In this document: positions 15,736 through 22,720 of the stretch, piece after piece
Position numbering within the stretch: the stretch's first letter is position 1
Layout: the number at the start of each line of letters is the position of its first letter
NCBI GenBank assembly: GCA_964462525.1
Contig: CAYWWY010000020.1
Location: forward strand, 1 to 22,720
From: CAYWWY01 sp964462525
Lineage (GTDB): Bacteria; Thermotogota; Thermotogae; MWEM01
Direction of reading: 5' to 3'
DNA: 22,720 nucleotides
Made by a program: the position numbers and the translations under genes
Notes under the pieces: model-generated
Database searches by the model: none
Told to the model about the DNA's origin: nothing
What the model saw: only the letters and a program-made list of their open reading frames with translations

Positions 15736-15759
15736 ACCAGCCGGGTTATCTTCATGCCT

Positions 15760-18105
15760 TCAACTATCAAAACTTGCAGGAGCACTTTTATCATATAAAA
15801 AGCAAGCAACTTTTCTGGTGCTGTCTAGATCAAACAACTCGGGTTCTTTCATAGAGGGAAAAGAAACCTGAATCCTCTTTCCATCCGTATCAATTCCCTG
15901 AACTGCTTGATAAATTGTCCGACCGGACTCTTCCATGATGCGATGAAGATAGTCGACAATGGCATTTGCCTCGTTAGCCGACGAGTGTAAGTGGATGTGA
16001 AGATGCTGCCCCGTTTTCCGCATATCCGTGAGGGTTTCCAAGATCTTTTGTTCTTTTGGGTCTGATCCCAGATTATTCTCCAGCACATCCATCTTTCTCT
16101 TGTCGATCATCTTTTGAAGGTCCAACCCTTCCCATCCACACTGAACCATTGCATTCTTGCAACGGGCATGAAACCGACAGCCGTTTGGTAAATCGATGGC
16201 ATCAGGAATCTCTCCTCGGGCGTCTACTTTTTTCCGTTTATGGGTTGGATTGGAATCAGGTACCGCAGAGATTAAAAGCTGTGTATAGGGATGAGCTGGG
16301 TTTTCTATTACATCTGGAGTAGGTCCGATCTCAGCGATTCTCCCCAAGTACAAGATCGCGGTCCGATCACAAATGTATCGAATGGTTGCCAAATCATGCG
16401 AAACATAGAGAATCGACATATCCATTTCTTCCCGAAACTTTCGAAATAAGTTGAGCACTCCTGCCCGAATTGACACATCAAGCATTGAAACTGGCTCATC
16501 TGCCACAAGCAGATTGGGTTGAACCACAATACCTCGAGCGATGGCAACTCGTTGTCTTTGCCCACCGCTGAGTTCGTGTGGAAATCGATCCAAAAAGCGT
16601 TCCGGTGGGGTTAGTTCAACTTTTGTTAATGCGTCTTTTACCATTTGCTTGCGTGTGCGATCATTTCCGATTTTAAAGTTGCGAAGGGGTTCGATAATGG
16701 TTTGTTCCACAGAAAACCGCGGATTTAGAGTATCGTAAGGATCTTGGAACACCATTTGAACGTTCTTTCGGAATGCTTTTTCCATTTTCCCCTTCAGGTC
16801 GACCGGTTTGCTAAGATAGGCAACTGATCCGTCCGTAATGGATTGCAATCCACAGATGATTTCGCTGATTGTGCTTTTCCCCGAGCCGCTTTCACCTGCT
16901 AAACCCAAAATTTCCCCTCTTCCCAGATTGAACGATACATCATCTACTGCGTGTACCTTCGCAGAAGAACCAAAAAGACCTGAAATGAATCCTCTGTGCA
17001 ATGGAAACCATTTCTTCAATTGGTGGATTTCCAGAAGGATTTCTCTCTCTTTTTCTACACTTTGCCTTCGTTCTTTGTGTTTTTTTGTTAGCTCTTTCGC
17101 CAGTACTTTCTTCCAGGTGGACTCTTTTTCTGACTGGACGCGAAACTCTTCGGCTTTTGACGCGAAGTGGCAGGCTGCTTGTTGGGTTTCGGAGATATAA
17201 TAAAGCTTGGGTTCCTCCGAATGACATCGATCGTCAGAAAAAGGACATCTCGGTGCGAACAGGCATCCCTGAAGATCAGAAGCAAGATTTGGCGGTGACC
17301 CGGGGATCGATATCAATTCCCCTTTAGCGGATTCTAAAGTAGGGAATGCGTTCAACAACCCCATGGAATAGGGGTGAGCAGGAGCATGAAAGATTTCTTC
17401 GGATTTTCCTATCTCGGCCATTTTTCCTGCATACATCACAACCACCCGTTGCGCCATCTCTGCAACAACGGAAATATCGTGCGTCACCAAAATCAATGCT
17501 ATTCCCAATTCCTGTTGAACTGACTGTAATTGTTTCATGATACCGTCCTGAACAACCACGTCCAATGCTGTGGTGGGTTCATCCGCAATGATCAAGGATG
17601 GGTTTAGTGCCAAAGCCATTGCGATAACAACTCTCTGCCGCATGCCTCCGCTCAGCTGATGAGGATAATCTTGAAGCCTTTTATGTTCAAGTCCAACAAG
17701 GGAAAAGAGATGGGCAGAACGCTCCAGGGCTTCTGTATTGCTGATGGATAAATGGGCTTTGAAGGTTTCCACCATCTGTTGGCCGACACGATATACCGGA
17801 TCCAATGCATTCATTGCGCTTTGGGTGACCATGGAAACCTTTCTCCACCGAATCCGGTTCATTTCTGTATCGCTTATCGAAAGAAGGTTTTTTTCTTCCA
17901 ACCAAACCTCTCCCGAAACAATTCGTGCTGTAGGAGCCATAACTTGGATAATAGATTTTGCAAGTGTTGTCTTCCCACACCCACTTTCTCCAACCAACCC
18001 AACGATTTCCCCTTTATTCACATGGAACGAAACATCATCAACTGCGCGCACGTCTTTTTTTCGGTCATGATAATAGGTTTTTAGGTTTTTTATCTGCATC
18101 AGCAC
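15760..18105 (-). CDS. Fused double ATPase of a peptide/oligosaccharide-type ABC transporter (DppD-DppF type)
   Basis: 781 residues from GTG at 18105, which has GGGAGGG seven bases upstream and overlaps the permease stop by one base; ATG at 18099 is the alternative. Both halves are complete. First: Walker A GESGCGKTT (39-47), signature LSGGMRQ (151-157), Walker B LIIADEP (171-177), Cys 281/287/294/312. Second: Walker A GESGSGKST (404-412), LSGGQRQ (512-518), LLVADEP (532-538), Cys 643/649/656/768. Each has the HPY motif of the oligopeptide branch. A charged linker (about 320-358) joins them. The second cysteine motif is split: 111 residues separate its last two cysteines against 17 in the first half. 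The protein drives import through the two adjacent permeases. Substrate not predictable. Confidence 0.95.
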   Translation of the reverse strand: MLMQIKNLKTYYHDRKKDVRAVDDVSFHVNKGEIVGLVGESGCGKTTLAKSIIQVMAPTARIVSGEVWLEEKNLLSISDTEMNRIRWRKVSMVTQSAMNALDPVYRVGQQMVETFKAHLSISNTEALERSAHLFSLVGLEHKRLQDYPHQLSGGMRQRVVIAMALALNPSLIIADEPTTALDVVVQDGIMKQLQSVQQELGIALILVTHDISVVAEMAQRVVVMYAGKMAEIGKSEEIFHAPAHPYSMGLLNAFPTLESAKGELISIPGSPPNLASDLQGCLFAPRCPFSDDRCHSEEPKLYYISETQQAACHFASKAEEFRVQSEKESTWKKVLAKELTKKHKERRQSVEKEREILLEIHQLKKWFPLHRGFISGLFGSSAKVHAVDDVSFNLGRGEILGLAGESGSGKSTISEIICGLQSITDGSVAYLSKPVDLKGKMEKAFRKNVQMVFQDPYDTLNPRFSVEQTIIEPLRNFKIGNDRTRKQMVKDALTKVELTPPERFLDRFPHELSGGQRQRVAIARGIVVQPNLLVADEPVSMLDVSIRAGVLNLFRKFREEMDMSILYVSHDLATIRYICDRTAILYLGRIAEIGPTPDVIENPAHPYTQLLISAVPDSNPTHKRKKVDARGEIPDAIDLPNGCRFHARCKNAMVQCGWEGLDLQKMIDKRKMDVLENNLGSDPKEQKILETLTDMRKTGQHLHIHLHSSANEANAIVDYLHRIMEESGRTIYQAVQGIDTDGKRIQVSFPSMKEPELFDLDSTRKVACFLYDKSAPASFDS
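15850..16125 (-). other. About 90-residue insertion in the second oligo_HPY cysteine motif
   Basis: This segment encodes roughly residues 661-752 of the fused ATPase, between CGWEG and the resumption EPELFDLDSTRKVACFLY. It is charged and apparently helical at first (DLQKMIDKRKMDVLENN, KEQKILETLTDMRK), then has a His-rich stretch (HLHIHLHSS) and a short alpha/beta-looking tail. I recognise no family. Boundaries are judged by comparison with the uninterrupted motif in the first half of the same protein. Confidence 0.7.
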
Positions 18106-19793
18106 TATGAATCCCTCCCAAGACGTGGATTGGTCAACACTTCCAAGGCCCGTGATATAAAGAAGACTGAAACCACTGTCAACATGATCAACACACCAGG
18201 AGGAATCACCCACCACCAAGCTTCACGCCAAGCTCCGGATGATCGAGACTGATGAAGGATTGTGCCCCATGAGTAGATTCCTGGAGCACCCAGCCCCAAA
18301 AAGCTTAACGTAGCCTCAGCAGTGATGGCAAAAGCCATAGCAACGGCTAATTGAAGAAATGCCAATGGCAAGATATTGGGAGCAACGTGAATATACATGA
18401 TTCGGAAATCTGACGCTCCCGCCACTTTTGCGGCTTTGACAAAAGGGCGTGCGACCAAAGACAAAACTTGGGATCGGATAATTCGTGCTGTGGTCCTCCA
18501 TGTAAGCAAGCCTACCGTTAAGATGATAATCCCCAACCCCGGTCGAAACAAAAGGACCAAGATCATTGCAAAGGGCTCGAGCGGTAGCGCGTACATAATA
18601 TCAACGATCCGCATGAGGATGGTATCAAGTTTTCCGCGATAATACCCTGAAACCAGTCCGACATTCGTTCCAATGATGGTTACCATGAAAGCGGCCAGCA
18701 AGCCAACCATGAGAGCTGTTCGAGATCCATAAATGATCTGGGAAAACAAATCACGACCCAAGTGGTTTGTGCCAAATAGGTGGGCGAAAGAAGGCGTTGC
18801 GAGGGAGTTGACGTAAGGATCCGTTCCGATAACCATTACCTTGGGTCCATCATGAGCAACTCCATTCAGGTTTCGCCGATATCCGATATCTTCTCGTCTC
18901 CAAGTTGAACCCTGCAATCTCATCAGAACTCCGTGAGTACCAATTGTGATTGCATTATTGGGGTCAGTAATCACTATGCCACGTAAATCTCTTGTTTCCG
19001 GAGGATACATCGCGCTCCAGGTCCGACCATTGAAACGGAGAATCGTGCCTCTTTCTCCTACAGCAATAGCAAGATCTTGCGAGTAGACATCCACGCTATA
19101 TAGCGCTCGAAATCCCATGACTTGTTGTCTTTGAAGAGTTTCTCCATCATATTGGAAAACGGCATTTCTTGCTCCGACAATAAACCCGAAGGTGTCGTTC
19201 AGCAAAGACACGGAAAAAAGGTCTTCCGTAGCACCAGAAGCGATTTTATCCCATCTGTGGCCATTCCAGCGAAGAACAGTTCCGGACTTTCCAACAGCGA
19301 GAGCATGATTGGAGCTACTCACACACACCCCAAGAAGATCTATGTTCGTTCCAGTATCAACAACCCGCCAAGTTCCTTCTGAACCAATCACACTGACTCC
19401 GTTATCCCCTACCGCAATAACGGTTCCTTGGGCATAACCGACGGATCGAAGGTGCTTCTCAGTAAGGTGGTTCTCAGCAAGGGGGCTGAGCTCTTTCCAC
19501 TCACGAGCGTATTCAAGAATTGTCCCTTCGTTGCCTACGGCAATCGCATCTCCAGCGGTTGTGTAGACCACTCCATTCAGCGTATGGTCTGTAATGCTTT
19601 CCATGAGTGTCCAATTTTGGTCATAAGAAATGGCTGTACCTTCGGTTCGGTAGTTCATTTCGTTTGGATCGTAGGGTGCAATTATCGGAGCAAAAAGTGC
19701 CACGACGGAAATAAAAACCATGAAGAAAAAACCACTCAAAGCCAAAGGATCCGCTTTTATAATTTTCCATAATAGGCGCATTGTTCGTACCAT
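18105..19793 (-). CDS. ABC transporter permease (DppC type) with an inserted beta-propeller
   Basis: 562 residues from ATG at 19793 (GAGGT upstream); GTG at 19805 in the same frame overlaps the previous stop and would add four residues. Normal DppC permeases have about 280-300 residues. The standard parts are here: membrane helix 1 (about 18-38) ending FAPIIAPYDPNE, and from residue 336 FAHLFGTNHLGRDLFSQIIY, then further membrane helices and the ATPase-docking EAA loop (KAAKVAGASDFRIMYIHVAP). Between them (about 48-332) lie seven repeats beginning L-x-[SG]-[VI] at residues 72, 115, 153, 192, 231, 270 and 309, each with an AVGxxGT-like turn. This matches a BNR/YCF48-like beta-propeller on the outer face of the membrane. 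Partner of the permease just upstream. Confidence 0.93.
   Translation of the reverse strand: MVRTMRLLWKIIKADPLALSGFFFMVFISVVALFAPIIAPYDPNEMNYRTEGTAISYDQNWTLMESITDHTLNGVVYTTAGDAIAVGNEGTILEYAREWKELSPLAENHLTEKHLRSVGYAQGTVIAVGDNGVSVIGSEGTWRVVDTGTNIDLLGVCVSSSNHALAVGKSGTVLRWNGHRWDKIASGATEDLFSVSLLNDTFGFIVGARNAVFQYDGETLQRQQVMGFRALYSVDVYSQDLAIAVGERGTILRFNGRTWSAMYPPETRDLRGIVITDPNNAITIGTHGVLMRLQGSTWRREDIGYRRNLNGVAHDGPKVMVIGTDPYVNSLATPSFAHLFGTNHLGRDLFSQIIYGSRTALMVGLLAAFMVTIIGTNVGLVSGYYRGKLDTILMRIVDIMYALPLEPFAMILVLLFRPGLGIIILTVGLLTWRTTARIIRSQVLSLVARPFVKAAKVAGASDFRIMYIHVAPNILPLAFLQLAVAMAFAITAEATLSFLGLGAPGIYSWGTILHQSRSSGAWREAWWWVIPPGVLIMLTVVSVFFISRALEVLTNPRLGRDS
18798..19652 (-). repeat. Coding repeats: seven propeller blades inside the permease
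   Basis: Seven degenerate units of about 39 residues (spacings 43, 38, 39, 39, 39, 39). Typical unit: L-x-[SG]-V, strand, AIAVGxxGTIL, strand, G-x-x-W. Clear examples are IAVGNEGTIL, LAVGKSGTVLRWNGHRW and IAVGERGTILRFNGRTW. The last unit lacks its Trp strand, while an unpaired Trp strand (NWTLMESI, Trp 61) precedes the first unit. This is what the ring-closing 'velcro' of a seven-bladed propeller predicts. Blade 4 is the most degenerate. The repeats differ enough at DNA level to be old. Confidence 0.85.
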
Positions 19794-19801
19794 GACGTAC
19801 C

Positions 19802-20788
19802 TCACATACTCCGCTTGTACGCAACGCGGGGGTCTAGTTTGCTATATAGAAGATCTGCGAGCAAATTCATCAAAAGCACCATGGTTGCCATTAGCATGAA
19901 TGTCGCTTGAGCCATAGGGTAATCGCTTGTCTGAACTGCGGAGAGCATTTCTCGTCCGATCCCGGGCCACGAAAAAACAACTTCTACAACTACCTGACCA
20001 CCCACAGCAAGTCCAATTGTGATTGCCAACTGAGTGATCACAGGTAGCAATGCATTGCGAGCTGCGTGTTTATACATCACTTTCCTCATTGAGATCCCTT
20101 TCGCTCGGCAAAACTCGATGAAGTCTTCTCCCATGACTTCAAGCATTGTATTGCGCATAATTAGCATAGGTAGCCCAGTGTAGTACAAGACAAGGACTAA
20201 CAAAGGAAGAATGAGATGTTTCAAGAAATCCAAAGAAAAGATCTTGAGAACAAAATGATCAACATGGTACGGGATGGTTCTCATACCTCCCGTGGGTAGC
20301 CAACCAAGCCAGATCCCAAAGAACATAACTACCAACATCCCTATCCAAAACATTGGTGCAGACCGAAAAATGAGCCCCAGAGAAATTCCTGTTGCTTCTA
20401 TTTTTGTGCCCCGTTTCCATGTAAGCAATACCCCAAGCATCGGTCCTAGTGTATAAGCGATCAGGATAGCTGGAAGCATCAGAACGAGAGTATTGAACAC
20501 TTTTTCCGGAAGAATTCCAGAAATTGGAGCTTTGTAATGGAATGAAATCCCCATCTCTCCGATCACTACATTCCGTAAATAGATAAAATATTGTTGGTAT
20601 AGGGGGCGATCCAGACCAAACCTTTGGATAATGATCTGTCGGTCATCGGGTGAAAGCCCTTCTGTAACTAACGCGACTGTAGGGTCGGGTAACCCGAGAC
20701 GAAATAGAAAGAACAAGACTGTGAGTATAATCCATAGCGTAATCAGGATTTGAATCGTTCTACCCAGGATGTATCCTTTCATACCCAT
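19802..20788 (-). CDS. ABC transporter permease (DppB type)
   Basis: 328 residues, the usual length. Membrane helix 1 (about 8-28) is followed by the family's outer loop with DPTVALVTEGLSPDDRQIII and RFGLDRPLYQQYFIYL, then five more helices. The EAA loop EDFIEFCRAKGISMRKVMYK and HAARNALLPVITQ contacts the ATPase. ATG has AGGAGG nine bases upstream. The stop lies just before the next permease gene, and the Shine-Dalgarno sequence of that gene overlaps the end of this one. No insertion is seen here, unlike the second permease. Confidence 0.95.
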   Translation of the reverse strand: MGMKGYILGRTIQILITLWIILTVLFFLFRLGLPDPTVALVTEGLSPDDRQIIIQRFGLDRPLYQQYFIYLRNVVIGEMGISFHYKAPISGILPEKVFNTLVLMLPAILIAYTLGPMLGVLLTWKRGTKIEATGISLGLIFRSAPMFWIGMLVVMFFGIWLGWLPTGGMRTIPYHVDHFVLKIFSLDFLKHLILPLLVLVLYYTGLPMLIMRNTMLEVMGEDFIEFCRAKGISMRKVMYKHAARNALLPVITQLAITIGLAVGGQVVVEVVFSWPGIGREMLSAVQTSDYPMAQATFMLMATMVLLMNLLADLLYSKLDPRVAYKRSM

Positions 20789-20811
20789 GAAAGCGAGCCT
20801 CCTGACAAAGG

Positions 20812-20844
20812 ATAAAAAATTGGGGGGGCATCAAAGCCCCCCCA
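20812..20844 (-). terminator. Terminator or attenuator between binding-protein and permease genes
   Basis: On the minus strand GGGGGGGC, a six-base loop, GCCCCCCC, then a T run (ATTTTTTA). It lies 14 bases after the binding-protein stop and 24 bases before the permease start. Partial termination here would give more binding protein than membrane subunits, a common arrangement in ABC importer operons. Confidence 0.88.
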
Positions 20845-20857
20845 GTTATGTGTACGT

Positions 20858-22471
20858 TTATTGACCTACTGGGAATAGGATTTTCCCTTGGGTATCCCAG
20901 CGATAGCCAGCATCCCTAAGGATTTGCCGGGCTTTTGGCCGGTTGAATTCATATGTGGGAATATCCGGATTATGCCAATACGCGTTAATAGGAGCAATCA
21001 CGGAAGTTCCAGGTTCGCCTCGCCCTTCAAGAAGCACGTTAATGATTGTGTTCTTATCAATAAGATGAGACAGGGCTCTTCGGACGTTTACATCATTGAA
21101 GGGTTCTCTTCTCAGGTTCATGGTCAAATGGTAATAACCAAAATCGGGTACACCAATTACGGTAATGTGAGATTCTCTTTCCGCCAGAGGGATCTGACCG
21201 GGTTCCAACCTCCAAGCAGTCATGTCGATTTCGCGGGTGATCAACCCGGTGAAGACACCTTCTGAATCGGCGTAAATCCGATAATCAACACCATCAATCG
21301 CTATGTTGGGCGCGTTAAAATGGTCTTTGAATGTCAGTATGCGTTTGAATTCTCCACGTACATACCGGTCAAAGACGAAAGGTCCGCTTCCAACAGTGGG
21401 AACTTCAGCAGGTGTCAAATCCGCAGGGTTATCGATCTTTTCCCAAATATGTTTGGGAAGAATGGGAATCTGGCTTAGGGTAACCGTGACAAATGGCGCA
21501 TAGGGCTCTTTAAGGATGAATCGAACGCGATCGGGTCCCACAATCTCTGTACGGTCAATAACTCGGTAAAAGGGTCTGAAATAGGCGAAATCCTTTTCAA
21601 TGTAGTAATCGAACGTAAACTTTATATCTTCTACGGTTACTGGCATTCCATCATGGAAGTTCATATTCTCGCGAAGAATGATATCCATGGTAATCTCATC
21701 CACCGGGATGATTTCTTTCGCTGCCCAAGGAATCGGTTCGATATCCGGAGACAGCCGGACTAGCTTGTCATATACCATACGCATAAACTTCCAACCCCAT
21801 ACCGATGTTGATGACAAGGGGTTAATATTGTCGGGTTCCTGAGGGGTACCGATCGTTAAAAACTTCTTAGCAGTCAATGGAACGACTTCCATGGGGGTCC
21901 ACTCATTGTATAAAGCTTCTCCAGCCATGATGACGTAATTGTCAAAGGTTAGATTATTATATGCATTGACCTCATCTCGATAGAACAGAACGTTCAGTGG
22001 GACATCTCTTCCTGCAATCTCCTGCATTTGATGAACATAAGCTCTTCGTTGCTCCGAATCGAAAGTTTTGGATTGTACTTCAAACAAAGCATCGTATTCA
22101 GGGTTGACATACCCGCCGGGGTTGTTGGCGCCCAAATCGATTTGTTCGCCATGAAGCGTACCCAAAAAGTGCTGTGGATCCAGTCGTTCAACTCGGCCCG
22201 ACCAACCAAGGATTGTCGCGTCAAAGTTTTGTTCATCATAGAAATACTGTAATAGAGTCGAAAACTCCAACGGACGCACATTGACGGTAAATCCGAGCAT
22301 TTCCCACTCCGCAGCAATCATAAAAGCTGCTTCATACCGAATCGGGTCGTACCCTTCTGTGGTGGTTAAAATCTCGATCGGGGGAACGGGTCGAGCAATG
22401 ATCAGACTGGAAATAAGCAATAGACAAGCAAGAACAACTAAGTGTATCTTCGCCTTTCTCAAGGTTCTCAT
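20858..22471 (-). CDS. Family 5 ABC substrate-binding protein, circularly permuted
   Basis: 537 residues. Residues 1-27 are a signal peptide (hydrophobic core LVVLACLLLISSLIIA) with no convincing lipobox, so the protein is probably periplasmic. The order of parts is unusual. Residues about 29-195 match the normal C-terminal third of SBP_bac_5 proteins: AAEWEMLGFTVNVRPLEF, FDATILGWSGRVERLDP, YVNPEYDALFEVQSKTFD and MQEIAGRDVPLNVLFY. From about 203 the normal mature N-terminus appears (FLTIGTPQEPDNINPLSST, MVYDKLVRLSPDIEPIPWAA), then NFHDGMPVTVEDIKFTFDYY, VGSGPFVFDRYVRGEF and FNDVNVRRALSHLIDKNTII. The protein ends at AGYRWDTQGKILF, where normal proteins go on into the segment found here at the front. 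First gene of the operon; ATG with AGGGAGG upstream. Substrate may be peptides or oligosaccharides. Confidence 0.93.
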   Translation of the reverse strand: MRTLRKAKIHLVVLACLLLISSLIIARPVPPIEILTTTEGYDPIRYEAAFMIAAEWEMLGFTVNVRPLEFSTLLQYFYDEQNFDATILGWSGRVERLDPQHFLGTLHGEQIDLGANNPGGYVNPEYDALFEVQSKTFDSEQRRAYVHQMQEIAGRDVPLNVLFYRDEVNAYNNLTFDNYVIMAGEALYNEWTPMEVVPLTAKKFLTIGTPQEPDNINPLSSTSVWGWKFMRMVYDKLVRLSPDIEPIPWAAKEIIPVDEITMDIILRENMNFHDGMPVTVEDIKFTFDYYIEKDFAYFRPFYRVIDRTEIVGPDRVRFILKEPYAPFVTVTLSQIPILPKHIWEKIDNPADLTPAEVPTVGSGPFVFDRYVRGEFKRILTFKDHFNAPNIAIDGVDYRIYADSEGVFTGLITREIDMTAWRLEPGQIPLAERESHITVIGVPDFGYYHLTMNLRREPFNDVNVRRALSHLIDKNTIINVLLEGRGEPGTSVIAPINAYWHNPDIPTYEFNRPKARQILRDAGYRWDTQGKILFPVGQ

Positions 22472-22499
22472 CTTTCTGCCTCCCTTCCTTTGATGGCTT

Positions 22500-22508
22500 A
22501 TTATACCA
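22500..22508 (-). promoter_or_regulatory. Promoter (-10 region) of the ABC transporter operon
   Basis: On the minus strand TGG-TATAAT, a perfect extended -10, 28 bases before the binding-protein start codon. The -35 at 17-base spacing is weak (TTCATC), as is common when a TGn extension is present. Confidence 0.65.
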
Positions 22509-22627
22509 CAATAATGGTTGATGATGAAGGATTTTCATTTTTCATCCCATACCTTTCTCATGATTAATGAGGATTTTCGGTATTTTTTTTCGATTAAAAG
22601 AGTTTTTTAAGAGGGAAACGCGTATCT

Positions 22628-22645
22628 ATAAAACCTAAGTTTTAT
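22628..22645. promoter_or_regulatory. Inverted repeat upstream of the ABC operon, possible operator
   Basis: ATAAAAC-CTAA-GTTTTAT is a perfect 7-4-7 inverted repeat, about 120 bases upstream of the candidate -10 and 25 bases downstream (in minus-strand direction) of the terminator at 22671-22700. Its A/T composition and lack of a T tail argue against a terminator. Confidence 0.3.
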
Positions 22646-22670
22646 GCCGATCGTCAGAGAACCCCCTGGC

Positions 22671-22700
22671 AACAAAAAGGCAGCCAAAAATGGCTGCCTT
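22671..22700 (-). terminator. Intrinsic terminator of a minus-strand gene beyond the right edge
   Basis: On the minus strand AAGGCAGCCA, loop TTTT, TGGCTGCCTT, continuing TTTGTT. It is a perfect ten-base-pair stem with a T tail in the minus direction only. In the 20 bases between it and the window edge no reading frame ends in any minus frame, so the gene it serves is out of view and may be an RNA or have a longer 3' tail. Confidence 0.8.
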
Positions 22701-22720
22701 GGAAACCGAGCCCCCGGGCG

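Noticed and set aside
15736..15759. Terminator between flgJ and the converging ATPase gene
   Set aside because: Only a four-pair AACC/GGTT stem with no T run on either strand is present.
17001..17327. 108-codon plus-strand frame within the ATPase gene
   Set aside because: It is antisense to the linker and the cysteine motif of the fused ATPase, with no ribosome site; composition is that of a shadow frame.
18106..18219. Upstream extension of the fused ATPase frame into the permease gene
   Set aside because: The added residues come from the permease C-terminus read in another frame. The GTG at 18105 has a well-placed ribosome site.
20858..22471. Reading the odd binding protein as an assembly collapse of two tandem paralogues
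   Set aside because: Collapse of tandem homologues would leave the first gene's start with the second's end, which keeps the normal order. Here the order is reversed within one intact frame that has its own signal peptide, promoter, ribosome site and terminator. Reads are still needed for proof.
22641..22720. SAM-type riboswitch on the plus strand, suggested by TCAGAGA and CCCTGGCAAC
   Set aside because: The conserved GGTGGAGGGA and GATGAAACC parts are missing and the spacing is wrong. The hairpin is better explained as a minus-strand terminator.

Overview
The window most likely comes from a member of the Thermotogota, a flagellated, outer-membrane-bearing lineage. The main pointers are a PolC-type DNA polymerase III directly after ruvC, an hrcA-grpE-dnaJ heat-shock operon with no dnaK inside it, flagellar P- and L-ring genes (so a double envelope) in the same genome as PolC, and a non-lipidated peptide-type ABC transporter. 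This is inferred from gene content and family resemblance; no search was run.

Layout, left to right. (1) 1-169: two identical tandem tRNA-Asp(GTC) genes, the first cut by the window edge, and a terminator. (2) 183-1939, +: an envelope operon of an MnhE-like membrane protein, a PspC-domain protein and a LiaF/toastrack-like membrane protein. Its ribosome site abuts the tRNA terminator. (3) 2148-6652, +: ruvC and polC, overlapping by one base, ending in a bidirectional hairpin shared with the converging dnaJ. (4) 9547-6754, -: hrcA-grpE-dnaJ under a textbook sigma-A promoter and a perfect CIRCE operator. (5) 9809-11480, +: a TetR-family regulator and a class I SAM methyltransferase of unknown target, divergent from hrcA. 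(6) 11534-15735, +: flagellar rod and ring genes flgB-flgC-fliE-flgA-flgH-flgI-flgJ. (7) 22471-15760, -: a peptide/oligosaccharide-type (family 5) ABC transporter in the order binding protein, permease B, permease C, fused double ATPase.

Most of the window is housekeeping. The transporter at the right end is the unusual part, because three of its four proteins depart from the family plan. The binding protein reads as a natural circular permutation: the usual C-terminal third follows the signal peptide, and the usual N-terminus begins near residue 200. The second permease carries an insertion of about 285 residues between membrane helix 1 and the rest of the permease. That insertion contains seven repeats spaced about 39 residues apart, as expected for a seven-bladed beta-propeller on the outer face. 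The ATPase is a fusion of the two usual subunits, with about 90 extra residues inside its last cysteine motif. A propeller beside the docking site of a permuted binding protein suggests a specialised capture or gating arrangement; that functional reading is inference.

Other departures are a PolC that seems to lack the OB-fold segment before its PHP domain and an L-ring protein FlgH with no cysteine, hence no lipid anchor. No CRISPR array, insertion sequence, prophage or clear pseudogene was found.
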